Notes: a model not told the origin generated them from the letters alone. Counted from the stretch's first letter, positions 35,996 to 47,927 are shown. The stretch: DNA of 64,000 nt from Pseudomonas yamanorum (GCF_013386765.1 NZ_JACARE010000006.1:62001-126000); one strand, 5' to 3'. Made by a program: numbers and translations.

Positions 35996-38900
35996 ATGGC
36001 GAAGAAACCCAAGGCTGCCACCTTTATCAAAGACCCGCTCTGGTACAAGGACGCGGTGATTTATCAGGTTCACGTCAAATCCTATTTCGACTCTAACAAC
36101 GACGGCATCGGTGACTTTCCCGGGCTGATCGCCAAACTCGACTACATCGCCGACCTCGGCGTGAACACCATCTGGCTGCTGCCGTTCTACCCCTCGCCAC
36201 GCCGTGACGACGGCTACGACATCGCCGAATACCGCGGTGTGCACAGCGACTACGGGACCATGGCCGACGCCAAGCGCTTTATCGCCGAGGCGCATAACCG
36301 TGGCCTGCGGGTCATCACCGAGCTGGTGATCAACCACACGTCCGATCAGCATCCGTGGTTCCAGCGCGCGCGCAAGGCCAAGCCAGGCTCGGCGGCACGG
36401 GACTTCTACGTGTGGTCCGATGACGACCAGAAATACGACGGCACCCGCATCATTTTCCTCGACACCGAAAAGTCCAACTGGACCTGGGACCCGGTTGCCG
36501 GCCAGTACTTCTGGCACCGCTTCTATTCCCACCAGCCTGACCTCAACTTCGACAACCCGCAGGTGATGAAAGCCGTGCTGTCGGTGATGCGCTACTGGCT
36601 CGACATGGGCATCGACGGCCTGCGCCTGGACGCGATCCCGTACCTGATCGAACGCGACGGCACCAACAACGAAAACCTCCCCGAAACCCACGACGTGCTC
36701 AAGCAGATCCGCGCGGAGATCGACGCCAACTACCCCGACCGCATGCTGCTGGCCGAAGCCAACCAGTGGCCGGAAGACACCCAGCTGTACTTCGGTGACA
36801 AGAAGGGCGATGACGGCGACGAATGCCACATGGCCTTCCACTTCCCGCTGATGCCGCGCATGTACATGGCGCTGGCCCAGGAAGACCGTTTCCCGATCAC
36901 CGACATTTTGCGCCAGACCCCGGAAATCCCGGCTAATTGCCAATGGGCAATCTTCCTGCGCAACCACGATGAACTGACCCTGGAAATGGTCACCGACAAG
37001 GAACGTGACTACCTCTGGAACTACTACGCCGCCGACCGCCGCGCGCGGATCAACCTGGGGATTCGCCGCCGCCTGGCGCCATTGATGGAGCGTGACCGCC
37101 GCCGCATCGAACTGCTCAACAGCCTGCTGCTGTCGATGCCCGGCACGCCGACCCTGTACTACGGCGATGAAATCGGCATGGGCGACAACATCTACCTCGG
37201 TGACCGCGACGGCGTGCGCACCCCAATGCAATGGTCCATCGACCGCAACGGCGGCTTCTCCCGCGCCGACCCGGCCAGCCTGGTGCTGCCGCCGATCATG
37301 GACCCGCAATACGGCTACCAGTCGGTCAACGTTGAAACCCAGACCCAGGATCCGCACTCGCTGCTGAACTGGACCCGGCGCATGTTGGCCGTGCGTAAAC
37401 AGTCGAAGGCTTTTGGTCGCGGCAGCCTGAAAATGCTCTCGCCCACCAACCGCCGCATCCTGGCTTATACGCGTGAATACGTGGGTGCCGACGGCAAGAA
37501 TGAAATCATCCTGTGCGTGGCCAACGTGTCCCGCAGTGCCCAGGCGGCCGAGCTGGACCTTTCGGCATTTGCCGGCATGGTCCCGGTGGAGATGCTCGGC
37601 GGCAATGCGTTCCCGCCCATTGGCCAGCTGAATTTCCTGCTGACCCTGGCACCGTACGGCTTCTATTGGTTCGTGCTGGCGGCGGAAAACCAGATGCCGA
37701 GCTGGCACGTGGAACCGGCGCAAAGCATTCCGGACTTCACCACCCTGGTGCTGAAAAAACGCATGGAAGAACTCCTCGAAGCGCCATGCCGTACCACCCT
37801 GGAACAGAATGCCTTGCCGGCGTGGCTGCCCAAGCGCCGCTGGTTTGCCAGCAAGGACACGGCGATCGACGGCGTGCACATCGCCTACGGCGTGCGCTTT
37901 GGCGACCCGCAGCATCCGGTGTTGCTCAGCGAAATCGAAGTCACCAGCGCCGGGCAGGTCAGCCGCTATCAACTGCCGTTCGGCTTCCTCGGCGAAGACC
38001 AGTTCACCAGCGCGTTGCCGCAACAGCTGGCACTTGCCCGTGTGCGGCGGGTGCGCCAGGTCGGCCTGGTGACGGACGCCTTCAGCCTCGACACCTATAT
38101 TCGTGCGGTGATCCAGGGCCTGCAGGCCAACACCGTGCTCAGCTCCACCGATGGCGAGATTCGCTTCGAACCCACGGCACAGTTGGCCAAACTGGAGTTG
38201 AACGACGAATCGGAAGTGCGTTACCTCGCGGCCGAACAGTCCAACAGTTCGGTGGTAGTGGGCGGCAGCCTGGTGCTCAAACTGATCCGCAAAGTCAGCG
38301 CCGGGGTGCACCCCGAGCTGGAAATGGGTGCCTACCTGACCGAAGCCGGCTATGAACATATCTCGCCGCTGCTGGGCTCAGTGATTCGCCACGATGCCGA
38401 GGGCCAGGACAACCTGTTGATGATTGCCCAGGGTTACCTGAACAACCAGGGCGATGCCTGGAGCTGGACCCAGAACAACCTGGAACGGGCGATTCGCGAC
38501 GAACTGGCCGAAGCCATCTCCGAGCAGGAGCAGCACTACAACGCGCTCGGCGAACTGGCGGACTTCGCCGGCTTGCTCGGCCAGCGCCTCGGTGAAATGC
38601 ACCAGGTGCTGGCAGCACCGACCACCGACAAAGCCTTCAAACCCGAGGTGACCTCGGTCAAGGACAGCCAGGCCTGGAGCAAGCAGGTGGGCGCGCAAAT
38701 CGACCGCGCCTTGCAGTTGCTCAAACAGCATCAAACCCGGTTGAACCCTGCCGACCAGGCGTTGGTCAGTGCTTTACTGGATCAGAAAAAGGCCATCGCC
38801 AGTTACGTCCAGGACCTGGCGAAAGCCACGGTGGGCGGGTTGCGCATTCGCGTGCATGGCGACCTGCACCTGGGCCAGGTACTGGTGGTGAAGGGCGATG

Positions 38901-39339
38901 CCTACCTGATCGACTTCGAGGGCGAACCGGCGCGGCCGCTGCATGAGCGTCGCGGCAAACACAGCCCGTACAAGGATGTGAGCGGGGTGCTACGGTCGTT
39001 CGATTACGCGGCGGCCATGGCGGTGAATGTGCAGGGCGTGGACCAGTCACCCGAGGCCAATGCGTCACGGCAGCGGGTCGCGGATCGCTACTTGCAGGAG
39101 GCCAGGCAGGCATTTATCCAGGCTTATCACGGGGCTACGGCTACACTGGCCCATGACTGGCAGGATGCCAAGGGCCAGGACGCTGCGCTGGCGTTGTTCA
39201 GCCTGGAGAAGGCCGCGTACGAAGTGGCCTACGAAGCAGAGAATCGCCCGAGCTGGTTGCCGGTGCCGTTGCAAGGTTTGCACGGGCTGCTCAGTGGGTT
39301 GAAACCATTATCGAAAACTGCACGCGGTGGGGAGACGTC

Positions 39340-39343
<4 letters not shown>
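35996..39343 (+). CDS. treS: Trehalose synthase-maltokinase fusion (TreS-Pep2)
   Basis: 1115 residues in two enzymes. Residues about 15-560 form a GH13 trehalose synthase that interconverts trehalose and maltose, with Asp212 in LRLDAIPYL, Glu254 in LLAEANQWP and Asp325 in [10 protein letters not shown]. Residues about 575-1105 form a maltokinase (Pep2/Mak) with the APH-like catalytic HGD at 954-956 ([10 protein letters not shown]) and [11 protein letters not shown] as metal site. The fusion makes maltose 1-phosphate for GlgE directly. The stop overlaps glgB by 4 bp. Confidence 0.95.
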
Positions 39344-41574
<2,231 letters not shown>

Positions 41575-41586
41575 TTTCCACAGCAG

Positions 41587-41608
41587 GGACGCGGGCTTGT
41601 CCGCGTCC
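41587..41608. terminator. Hairpin between convergent glgB and PIG-L genes
   Basis: GGACGCGG / CCGCGTCC (8 bp stem, loop GCTTGT) lies in the 44 bp gap between the two converging stops. There is only TTGT after it, so termination may be weak or bidirectional. Confidence 0.5.
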
Positions 41609-41618
41609 TTGTCACTCC

Positions 41619-42380
41619 CTACAAAAACACAATCTCATAGGGCTCGCGCATGCGCTCGAGCAGCACTTGGGCCAAGATCGGCGCCAGGCCGATTTCCGGG
41701 TCACCGGCCAATTGGCTGGCATAGGCGTGGGCGGCATGCAGCTTGCGAGCGACGCTCCAGGTATCGAGCCGTACTTTGCGTGCACGTTGCCAAGGGATCG
41801 CAGCTGTATCGCGCAAGGGCCAGTGCCACGCCCAGATCGGCAACTCGTGCAGGTGTATGCCTTTGAGCGCACAGGCTTTGGCGGCAGCGCGGCCTACGGC
41901 CTCATGGTCGTCGTTACCGTCGTTGCGCCAGGTGGTGAACACCACGTCGCCGGGTTGCAGGTAGCGTGCGATGAATTGGCTCATCTGCTGCTCTCGCGCC
42001 GACAGGGCGTTGTCGGCAAACCCGCCGCGAATCCATTTCAGGCTGTGCAGGGGCACACCCAGGCGGCGCAGGGCCTCGACACTTTCCTGGGGCCGCACCA
42101 CGCTCAGGCGTTTGGCCGGCCACACGCTGGAGCCCGGATGGCTGGCGCTGCCATCGGTGATGGAGATCAGTTGCAGGGCATACTCACGGGTGCTGAGCAA
42201 TTGCAGCAGGCCGCCACAGGCGATCACTTCATCGCCGGGATGCGGCGCGATGACCACCACGCGGGCGCCTTCGGGCACCAGGGTTGCGGGGTTGATGGCA
42301 GGGATTTGCGCGAGTTGCGGGGCGCTGTTCCAGATTTGCGCGGGGCCCCGGCGGCTGTCAATTAACGGTGCTGGTTTCAT
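41619..42380 (-). CDS. PIG-L/LmbE-family deacetylase paralogue with altered active site (HPGDE)
   Basis: 253 residues, last gene of the minus-strand five-gene tail. PIG-L enzymes remove N-acetyl groups from GlcNAc-type substrates using zinc. The family motif AHPDDE reads APHPGDEVIACGG here: by comparison with MshB the zinc-binding His and second Asp remain, but the first Asp, the general base, is Gly (codon GGC). The distal His region GNDDHEAVGRA is kept. It is a clear duplicate of the gene at 43821. The ATG at 42380 is chosen because it aligns with that paralogue and has GGA upstream; 42401 is the alternative. It may be inactive, structural or of changed chemistry. Confidence 0.85.
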   Translation of the reverse strand: MKPAPLIDSRRGPAQIWNSAPQLAQIPAINPATLVPEGARVVVIAPHPGDEVIACGGLLQLLSTREYALQLISITDGSASHPGSSVWPAKRLSVVRPQESVEALRRLGVPLHSLKWIRGGFADNALSAREQQMSQFIARYLQPGDVVFTTWRNDGNDDHEAVGRAAAKACALKGIHLHELPIWAWHWPLRDTAAIPWQRARKVRLDTWSVARKLHAAHAYASQLAGDPEIGLAPILAQVLLERMREPYEIVFL

Positions 42381-42568
42381 GGGTGTCACGTCCTTGTTCA
42401 TCGGTGGTGCAGGCCGTACCCCGTTGACGGGACGACTCTTGTTGGTCCGCGAGCGTCATGCAGCTCATGCTCGCGGCGCGACGGCGTTCCAACCCTGGAT
42501 TGCCGCGCAAGGAGTACTGATCATAGTTATGAATCGTCGCTTTTACACAGTCGGATGTCCCTATTTTT

Positions 42569-43228
42569 TCAAGACGCCTGCATCAGGCTCTTCAGGTAAT
42601 CGCCAAAGCCGCCCTGTGCCCGGCAATCCAGGCGGGCGCTGGTGATCACCTGGGGCGAATGGCTCCAGGCGATGGACGCACCGCAGCGTTCCAGCTGGCG
42701 CACCAGCTCCACATCTTCGTGGCACGGCAGGGGATCAAAACCGCCGGACCGCACGTAGGCACTGGCACTCACGCCCAGATTGGCGCCGTGGATATGCCGA
42801 TGCCCGTCTCGGGCCGCATAGGCCTGGTGATAGCGAATCTGCGCCGCCGGGTCGAAGCCTTCGCTCCAGGCATCGACCGTCACCGTGCCGCACACCGCAT
42901 CCGCGCCCAACGCCAACTGCGCCACCAGCCAATCCGGGGCGACGCGGCTGTCGGCGTCGGTGCAGGAAATCCAGCGCGCGCCGTTGTTGAGCAAGTGCCG
43001 CGCACCCACGCCGCGCACGTGCCCCACGTTACGCGCCTGCACTTCCAGGCTCTGCACCCGGTATTGGCGGGTGATCTCGGCGCTGCGATCGCTGCAGCTG
43101 TCGAGCACCGCCAGAATCTGCACCTCTTCACCCAGCAACCCCGGATGGCTGGCCGCGACCATCGCGGCTTTCAGGCAGTCGGGCAGCAGTGTTTCTTCGT
43201 TATGCACGGGTATCAGGATGCCGATCAT
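42569..43228 (-). CDS. Family 2 (GT-A) glycosyltransferase
   Basis: 219-residue cytosolic glycosyltransferase: ILIPVHNEETLLPDCL at the N terminus, the nucleotide-sugar/metal motif CTDADSRVAPDWL (DxD) and the acceptor-side CHEDVELVRQLE. There is no membrane segment, unlike NodC or hyaluronan synthases, so it probably transfers one sugar to a soluble or peripheral acceptor. The ATG at 43228 overlaps the methyltransferase stop (ATGA); the longer in-frame start at 43393 lies within that gene and is rejected. A 188 bp gap follows before the last PIG-L gene. Confidence 0.88.
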   Translation of the reverse strand: MIGILIPVHNEETLLPDCLKAAMVAASHPGLLGEEVQILAVLDSCSDRSAEITRQYRVQSLEVQARNVGHVRGVGARHLLNNGARWISCTDADSRVAPDWLVAQLALGADAVCGTVTVDAWSEGFDPAAQIRYHQAYAARDGHRHIHGANLGVSASAYVRSGGFDPLPCHEDVELVRQLERCGASIAWSHSPQVITSARLDCRAQGGFGDYLKSLMQAS

Positions 43229-43824
43229 CGCAGTCCCTCCAGGGTTGCAACGGTGGTGCCGTCGTGGCTCCACAAGTCCAGTAGAAAATCGCTTTCGTGA
43301 TGCTGCACCAGGTGCGACATGCCCAGGCGTTGGTCGAGGCGCGCGTGTACTTGGTCGGCCGTCTGGGGGCAGCCTTCGATGGGCGGGCGCCAATGGCAGG
43401 CGAGGAGTTGTCCGTCAGGCGTCAGTGACGCGAGCGCGCGATCGATCAGCCCATCGAAATCCTTCGGGTCGAGGTAGTAGCACAGCTCGCTGAGCACAAT
43501 CAGTTCAAAGGTCTCGGTGGGCCATTGCTCCGGCAGGCGGCTCTGCTGCACCTGGGCATGGCTGAAACCCCGCAGCCGCGCCTGTGCCAGGCTGACGGCG
43601 GCCTGCGCCGTGTCACAGCACAGCAGGCGGTCACAGCGCGGGGCCAGCTCGAAGCTCAGTTCACCGTTGGCGCAGCCGGGCTCGAAGATCGAGGCGTAGC
43701 GTGGTCGGGTCAGCAGCGCCAGGGTCAGCGCGCGCTTGCGCCGTTCGTACCAGCGTTGGCGGAAGGCCCAGGGGTCGTCGTTGCCGGCAAACAGCTCATC
43801 GAAGTAGGGCGTGGCGACGCTCAT
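43225..43824 (-). CDS. NodS-like SAM-dependent methyltransferase
   Basis: 199 residues with SAM motif I FEPGCANGELSFELA and motif II/III FELIVLSELCYYLD. The start, with NDDPWAFRQRWYERRKRALT, and the LAPRCDRLLCCDTA stretch look much like NodS, the N-methyltransferase acting on the deacetylated glucosamine of Nod factor. It lies directly between a PIG-L deacetylase gene (overlap 4 bp) and the GT2 gene (overlap 4 bp), so a sequence of deacetylation, methylation and glycosylation is plausible. The substrate is unknown. Confidence 0.87.
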   Translation of the reverse strand: MSVATPYFDELFAGNDDPWAFRQRWYERRKRALTLALLTRPRYASIFEPGCANGELSFELAPRCDRLLCCDTAQAAVSLAQARLRGFSHAQVQQSRLPEQWPTETFELIVLSELCYYLDPKDFDGLIDRALASLTPDGQLLACHWRPPIEGCPQTADQVHARLDQRLGMSHLVQHHESDFLLDLWSHDGTTVATLEGLR

Positions 43825-44579
43825 ACAAACACCACTTCAAAGGGTTGCAGCAGGCGTTCCAGCGCATACGGGGCGAGCACCGGCGGCAGGCCGATCTGCG
43901 GGTCGCCTTCCAACTGGCTGGCGAACGCATGGATCGCATGGCGCTTGCGGGCCACGGCTTCAGGCGTGAGGAGGATTTTGCGCGCGCGGTGCCAGGGCAC
44001 CTGGCTGTCTTCGGGGGTTGCCCAATGCCAGGTCCACACCGGCAGCTCCAGCAAGGTCGCGCCCACGGCCTGGGCCGCCCTGGCACTGGCGCGGCCTACG
44101 GCTTCGTGGTCGCAATGGCCGTCTTCGCGCCAGGTGGTGAAGACCACATCGCCGGGCTTGAGGTAGCGTTCAATAAATTGGCTGAGGTCTTCTTCGCCCG
44201 CTGCGACCTGGCTGTCGCTGAAGCCCGCTCGCAGCCATTTCAGGCTGTGCAACGGCAACCCCAGGCGATGCAGGGCCTGGGCCGACTCTTGTGGCCGGAC
44301 CACGCTCAGGCGCTCCACCGGCCAGCGACGGGAGCCGGGATGGCTGGCGCTGCCGTCGGTGACGGAGATCAGCAGCATCGGCCGGTCCAACGCCGCCAAG
44401 CCTTGGAGCAGGCCGCCGCAGCCCAGCACTTCATCGTCCGGGTGAGGGGCGATGATCACGGCGCGGCTGCCATCGGGCACCAGGTCGGCGATGTCGACGC
44501 AGCCCAGCTCGGCCAGGCGCGAGGAGCTTTGCCACAAGTGCAACGGTGTGCCCTGGCCAACGATAGGGTTGGTTTTCAT
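43821..44579 (-). CDS. PIG-L/LmbE-family deacetylase (intact active site)
   Basis: 252-residue zinc deacetylase with a canonical APHPDDEVLGCGG motif (zinc His and Asp, plus catalytic-base Asp) and GHCDHEAVGRA with the third zinc His. It matches the paralogue at 41619 along its whole length, for example TDGSASHPGS, RLSVVRPQES and LPLHSLKW. The ATG at 44579 is selected because GGGAG is 9 bases upstream and it overlaps the preceding stop as ATGA; the ATG at 44588 lacks a spaced site. Probably de-N-acetylates an amino sugar conjugate. Confidence 0.88.
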   Translation of the reverse strand: MKTNPIVGQGTPLHLWQSSSRLAELGCVDIADLVPDGSRAVIIAPHPDDEVLGCGGLLQGLAALDRPMLLISVTDGSASHPGSRRWPVERLSVVRPQESAQALHRLGLPLHSLKWLRAGFSDSQVAAGEEDLSQFIERYLKPGDVVFTTWREDGHCDHEAVGRASARAAQAVGATLLELPVWTWHWATPEDSQVPWHRARKILLTPEAVARKRHAIHAFASQLEGDPQIGLPPVLAPYALERLLQPFEVVFV

Positions 44580-45574
44580 AATTCCCATCTCCCTGGGCGC
44601 TCATTGGCGACCTGTTGACCGAGGGCGGCCAGGTCGCGCTCGGCGTGGCTTTGCCGCAGGTACACCGGCAAGTCGGCCATCAACCGGGCAAAGTGCGGGT
44701 CCTTGCAATACGGGCCGGCCCCCAATGCTCGCCCGACGTGATGGATCACCTGGTCGACTGTTTCTTCGATACAGGCCCGTGCCTGCTGCGCCAGTAATTG
44801 GGCATTGGCCTTGGGGTGCCGGTCGATGTGGGTGGCGCTTTCCCGCAGTACGCAGGCCGCGCTATGCAAGGCACTGTCCACACTGCCCAGGTGAGCGAGG
44901 GCGTGTGGCTCCGCACGCTTGGCGCACTGTTCGCGCAAGGCCTCAGACAGGCGCTGTGCCGCGCCATACCAGCACGCGGCGATACCGATGCCGCCTTGCC
45001 AGAAGCCTGGGCGAGCCAGGTAATCCCCAGGCTCGCCAATGGCCAGGCCGCTGGCCTCGCTGAACAGCACTTCAACACTGCCGGTGGCCGCCATGCCCAC
45101 GGCCTGCCAGCCTTCATCGGTGACGGTTACCCCGGGCTGATGCATTTCCACCGCAACCAACTGTTGGCGGTCTTCTTCATCCCACGCCGTGAGCAAGCCG
45201 TGGCTCACCACCGCAGCCCCCGAGCACCAGGCCTTGCGGCCCTGCAGCCACACGCGATGGCCGTCGCGACGGATTTTCACCCTGGCGGTGGGCGGCTCGG
45301 CTGCCCACATGCCCCAGGTGCTGCCAACCGGTGGCAAGGGGCTGCCGAGCTCGGCAATGATCGCCAGGGCGTCGGTGTGGCCTTCATACAGCTTGCACAA
45401 GCGCAGGTCATGGCCGGCCACTTGTGCCAGCCGGCTGAAGCGTTCCAGGGTTTGCCCGCTGCCCGGCAAGGGCAACTGATCCAGGCCTTCCTCCACCAGT
45501 GCCCTCAGTGCCGCACCGAGGGCCTGGGTGTCCGGGTATTCCCGGTAGCCGCGAAGAAATCCATGCAGGGCCAT
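44576..45574 (-). CDS. Acyl-CoA dehydrogenase-fold protein without the usual catalytic Glu
   Basis: 332 residues, about 50 short of classical acyl-CoA dehydrogenases. The middle beta domain is recognisable (VWLQGRKAWCSGAAVVSHGLL, AVGMAATGSVEVLF). The C-terminal helix bundle ends VYLRQSHAERDLAALG, which is the segment where dehydrogenases carry IYEGT; no Glu base is visible there and a His-x-x-Arg-Asp pattern is kept instead. That resembles the fold's monooxygenase or non-dehydrogenase branches. It starts 1 bp after the glgX stop and overlaps the PIG-L start, so it is in the same transcript. Confidence 0.75.
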   Translation of the reverse strand: MALHGFLRGYREYPDTQALGAALRALVEEGLDQLPLPGSGQTLERFSRLAQVAGHDLRLCKLYEGHTDALAIIAELGSPLPPVGSTWGMWAAEPPTARVKIRRDGHRVWLQGRKAWCSGAAVVSHGLLTAWDEEDRQQLVAVEMHQPGVTVTDEGWQAVGMAATGSVEVLFSEASGLAIGEPGDYLARPGFWQGGIGIAACWYGAAQRLSEALREQCAKRAEPHALAHLGSVDSALHSAACVLRESATHIDRHPKANAQLLAQQARACIEETVDQVIHHVGRALGAGPYCKDPHFARLMADLPVYLRQSHAERDLAALGQQVANERPGRWEL

Positions 45575-45575
45575 C

Positions 45576-47735
45576 TCACACCTCATCCTCATGTTGCAGT
45601 TCGAACAGCAACAGCGAACGCCCGGTGACTGCATATTCGTGGTCGAAATCGAAGCGTTCCTGGCCGCGCACCGACGGTTGGTTGGTGTCGAGCATGCAGG
45701 TCCAGAAGCCACCATCCGGCACCGGTGGCAGGCGGAAATTGACCATGTCGTGGTGGGCGTTGACCACCAGCAGCAGGGTGGCATCGGCCCCCGGGCGGCG
45801 AATCCCGGTTTCCTGGGCGCGGCCATCCATCAACATGCCCAGGCAGCGACCGTGGCTGTCTTGCCACTGCTCGATGGTCATTTCATCACCGCTCGGCGCC
45901 AGCCACGTCACGTCCTTGACGCCGATGTCTTCGTTGTAGTCGCCCACCAGGAAGCGTCCGCGACGCAGGATCGGGTACGCCAGGCGCAGCTTGATCAGGC
46001 GCTTGACGAACTTGAGCAGGGCCTTGCCGTCTTCATCCAGGTCCCAGTTGATCCAGCCGATCTCGCTGTCCTGGCAATAGGCGTTGTTGTTGCCGTGCTG
46101 GGTGCGGGCGAACTCGTCACCGGCCACCAGCATCGGCGTGCCCTGGGCCAGCAGCAGGGTGGCGAAGAAGTTGCGCATCTGGCGCAGGCGCAGTGCGTTG
46201 ATTTCCGGGTCGTCGGTGGGGCCTTCGACACCGTGGTTCCACGACAGGTTGTTGTTGCTGCCGTCCTGGTTGTTCTCGTCGTTGGCTTCGTTGTGCTTGT
46301 CGTTGTAGGACACCAGGTCGTGCAGGGTGAACCCGTCGTGCGCGGTGATGAAGTTCACCGAGCTGTACGGGCGACGCCCGCGCTGGTTGAACATCTCGCC
46401 CGAGGCGGTCATGCGCCCGGCGAAGTCCGCCAATTGGCCGTCGTCGCCTTTCCAGAACGAGCGCACGGTGTCGCGGAAGCGGTCGTTCCATTCCACCCAG
46501 CCCGGCGGGAAGCCGCCGACCTGATAGCCGCCGGGGCCGCAGTCCCAGGGCTCGGCGATCATTTTCACCTGGCGCAGCACCGGGTCCTGGCGGCAGGCCA
46601 CGAGGAAACTGTGGCGCTCGTCGAAACCGTCGCGGTAGCGGCCGAGAATGGTCGCCAGGTCGAAGCGGAAACCGTCGACGTGCATCTCGGTGGCCCAGTA
46701 GCGCAGCGAGTCAGTGACCATTTGCAGCACGCACGGGTGGCTCAGGTCGAGGGTGTTGCCGGTGCCGGAATCGTTGATGTAGAAACGCTTGTCATCGGGC
46801 ATCAGGCGGTAGTACGAGGCGTTGTCGATGCCGCGCATGGACAGGGTCGGACCTTGCTCGTTGCCTTCGGCCGTGTGGTTGTAGACCACGTCCAGGATCA
46901 CTTCCAGCTTGGCTTCATGCAGGTGCGCGACCATCTCCTTGAACTCGGCGATCTTGCCGCTGGCCAGGTAGCGCGGGTCCGGGGCGAAGAAGGCAATGCT
47001 GTTGTAGCCCCAATAGTTGGTCATGCCTTTTTGCAGCAGGTGCTGGTCGTTGACGAAGGCGTGTACCGGCAGCAGTTCCACCGAGGAGACGCCCAACTGG
47101 CGAATGTGCTTGAGCACATCGTCGACCATCAGCCCGGCGCAGGTGCCGCGCACTTCTTCAGGCACTGAAGGGTGGCGCATGGTGATGCCGCGCAGGTGGG
47201 TTTCGTAGATGATCGTGCGATCCCACGGCGTGCGCACTGGCTGGTCATTGCCCCAGGTGTGGGCCGGGTCGATGACTTTGCATTTAGGTACAAAGGGCGC
47301 GCTGTCGCGTTCGTCGAAACTCAGGTCGGCGTCGGGGTGGCCGATGGTGTAGCCAAACAGTGCTTCGGACCATTTGAGTTCGCCCACCAACTGTTTGGCG
47401 TAGGGGTCGATCAGCAATTTGTTGTGGTTGAAGCGATGACCGTTGGCGGGGTCATAGGGACCGTACACGCGATAGCCGTAGATCAGCCCTGGATGGGCGT
47501 CGGGCAGGTAGCCGTGGAAGGTCTCGTCGGTGTATTCCGGCAGCTCGATGCGTTCGAGTTCGACTTCGCCGCTGTCGTCGAAAATGCACAGCTCGACTTT
47601 GGTGGCGTTGGCCGAGAACAACGCAAAGTTGACCCCCAGGCCATCCCAGGTCGCGCCGAGGGGGAAGGGCAAACCTTCACGAATCCGCGACGGCTCGTTT
47701 TCCGGCGTCGAGTTGGGCTTGTTGGGTTTGCTCAT
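45576..47735 (-). CDS. glgX: Glycogen debranching enzyme GlgX
   Basis: 719-residue GH13 isoamylase-type enzyme cleaving alpha-1,6 branches. It has an N-terminal CBM48 (PLGATWDGLGVNFALFSANA) and a barrel with Asp359 (FRFDLATILG), Glu395 (KMIAEPWD) and Asp467 (ITAHDGFTLHD), plus NHNKLLIDPYA. AGGAG precedes the ATG at 47735; the longer frame reaching 47915 runs into a REP element and is rejected. Convergent with the plus arm, it is the first of six close-packed minus genes down to 41619. Confidence 0.95.
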   Translation of the reverse strand: MSKPNKPNSTPENEPSRIREGLPFPLGATWDGLGVNFALFSANATKVELCIFDDSGEVELERIELPEYTDETFHGYLPDAHPGLIYGYRVYGPYDPANGHRFNHNKLLIDPYAKQLVGELKWSEALFGYTIGHPDADLSFDERDSAPFVPKCKVIDPAHTWGNDQPVRTPWDRTIIYETHLRGITMRHPSVPEEVRGTCAGLMVDDVLKHIRQLGVSSVELLPVHAFVNDQHLLQKGMTNYWGYNSIAFFAPDPRYLASGKIAEFKEMVAHLHEAKLEVILDVVYNHTAEGNEQGPTLSMRGIDNASYYRLMPDDKRFYINDSGTGNTLDLSHPCVLQMVTDSLRYWATEMHVDGFRFDLATILGRYRDGFDERHSFLVACRQDPVLRQVKMIAEPWDCGPGGYQVGGFPPGWVEWNDRFRDTVRSFWKGDDGQLADFAGRMTASGEMFNQRGRRPYSSVNFITAHDGFTLHDLVSYNDKHNEANDENNQDGSNNNLSWNHGVEGPTDDPEINALRLRQMRNFFATLLLAQGTPMLVAGDEFARTQHGNNNAYCQDSEIGWINWDLDEDGKALLKFVKRLIKLRLAYPILRRGRFLVGDYNEDIGVKDVTWLAPSGDEMTIEQWQDSHGRCLGMLMDGRAQETGIRRPGADATLLLVVNAHHDMVNFRLPPVPDGGFWTCMLDTNQPSVRGQERFDFDHEYAVTGRSLLLFELQHEDEV

Positions 47736-47826
47736 TGAGGTGCTCCTGCAAAGGGTTTTTCCGGGCCGAACGGGGCCGTGCCGGCGTGAAGCCAGATGAA
47801 AATCTTGAATTGGATGCGGTTTCCCC

Positions 47827-47916
47827 TGTGGTTGCTGGCTTGCCTGCGATGGCGGAGTATCTGGCGACATCGATGCTGAATGTGCCGCCGCCATCGCGGG
47901 CAAGCCCGCTCCCACA
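47827..47916. repeat. Mosaic paired REP between DUF2934 gene and glgX
   Basis: The left arm (TGTGGTTGCTGGCTTGCCTG..) belongs to the TTGCCTGCGAT subtype and the right arm (..CATCGCGGGCAAGCCCGCTC..) to the GCGGGCAAGCCCGC subtype. Arms still pair with several mismatches. The two halves seem to derive from different REP subfamilies. Confidence 0.85.
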
Positions 47917-47927
47917 AGGGGCCTTTG

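Noticed and set aside
35942..38359. 805-codon open frame opposite treS
   Set aside because: Same artefact: it lies wholly antisense to a gene with intact GH13 motifs and shows no recognisable domain.
41619..45574. True Nod-factor (nodABCS) genes
   Set aside because: The glycosyltransferase is short with no membrane segments and the deacetylases are PIG-L rather than NodB; only the order of chemical steps is similar.
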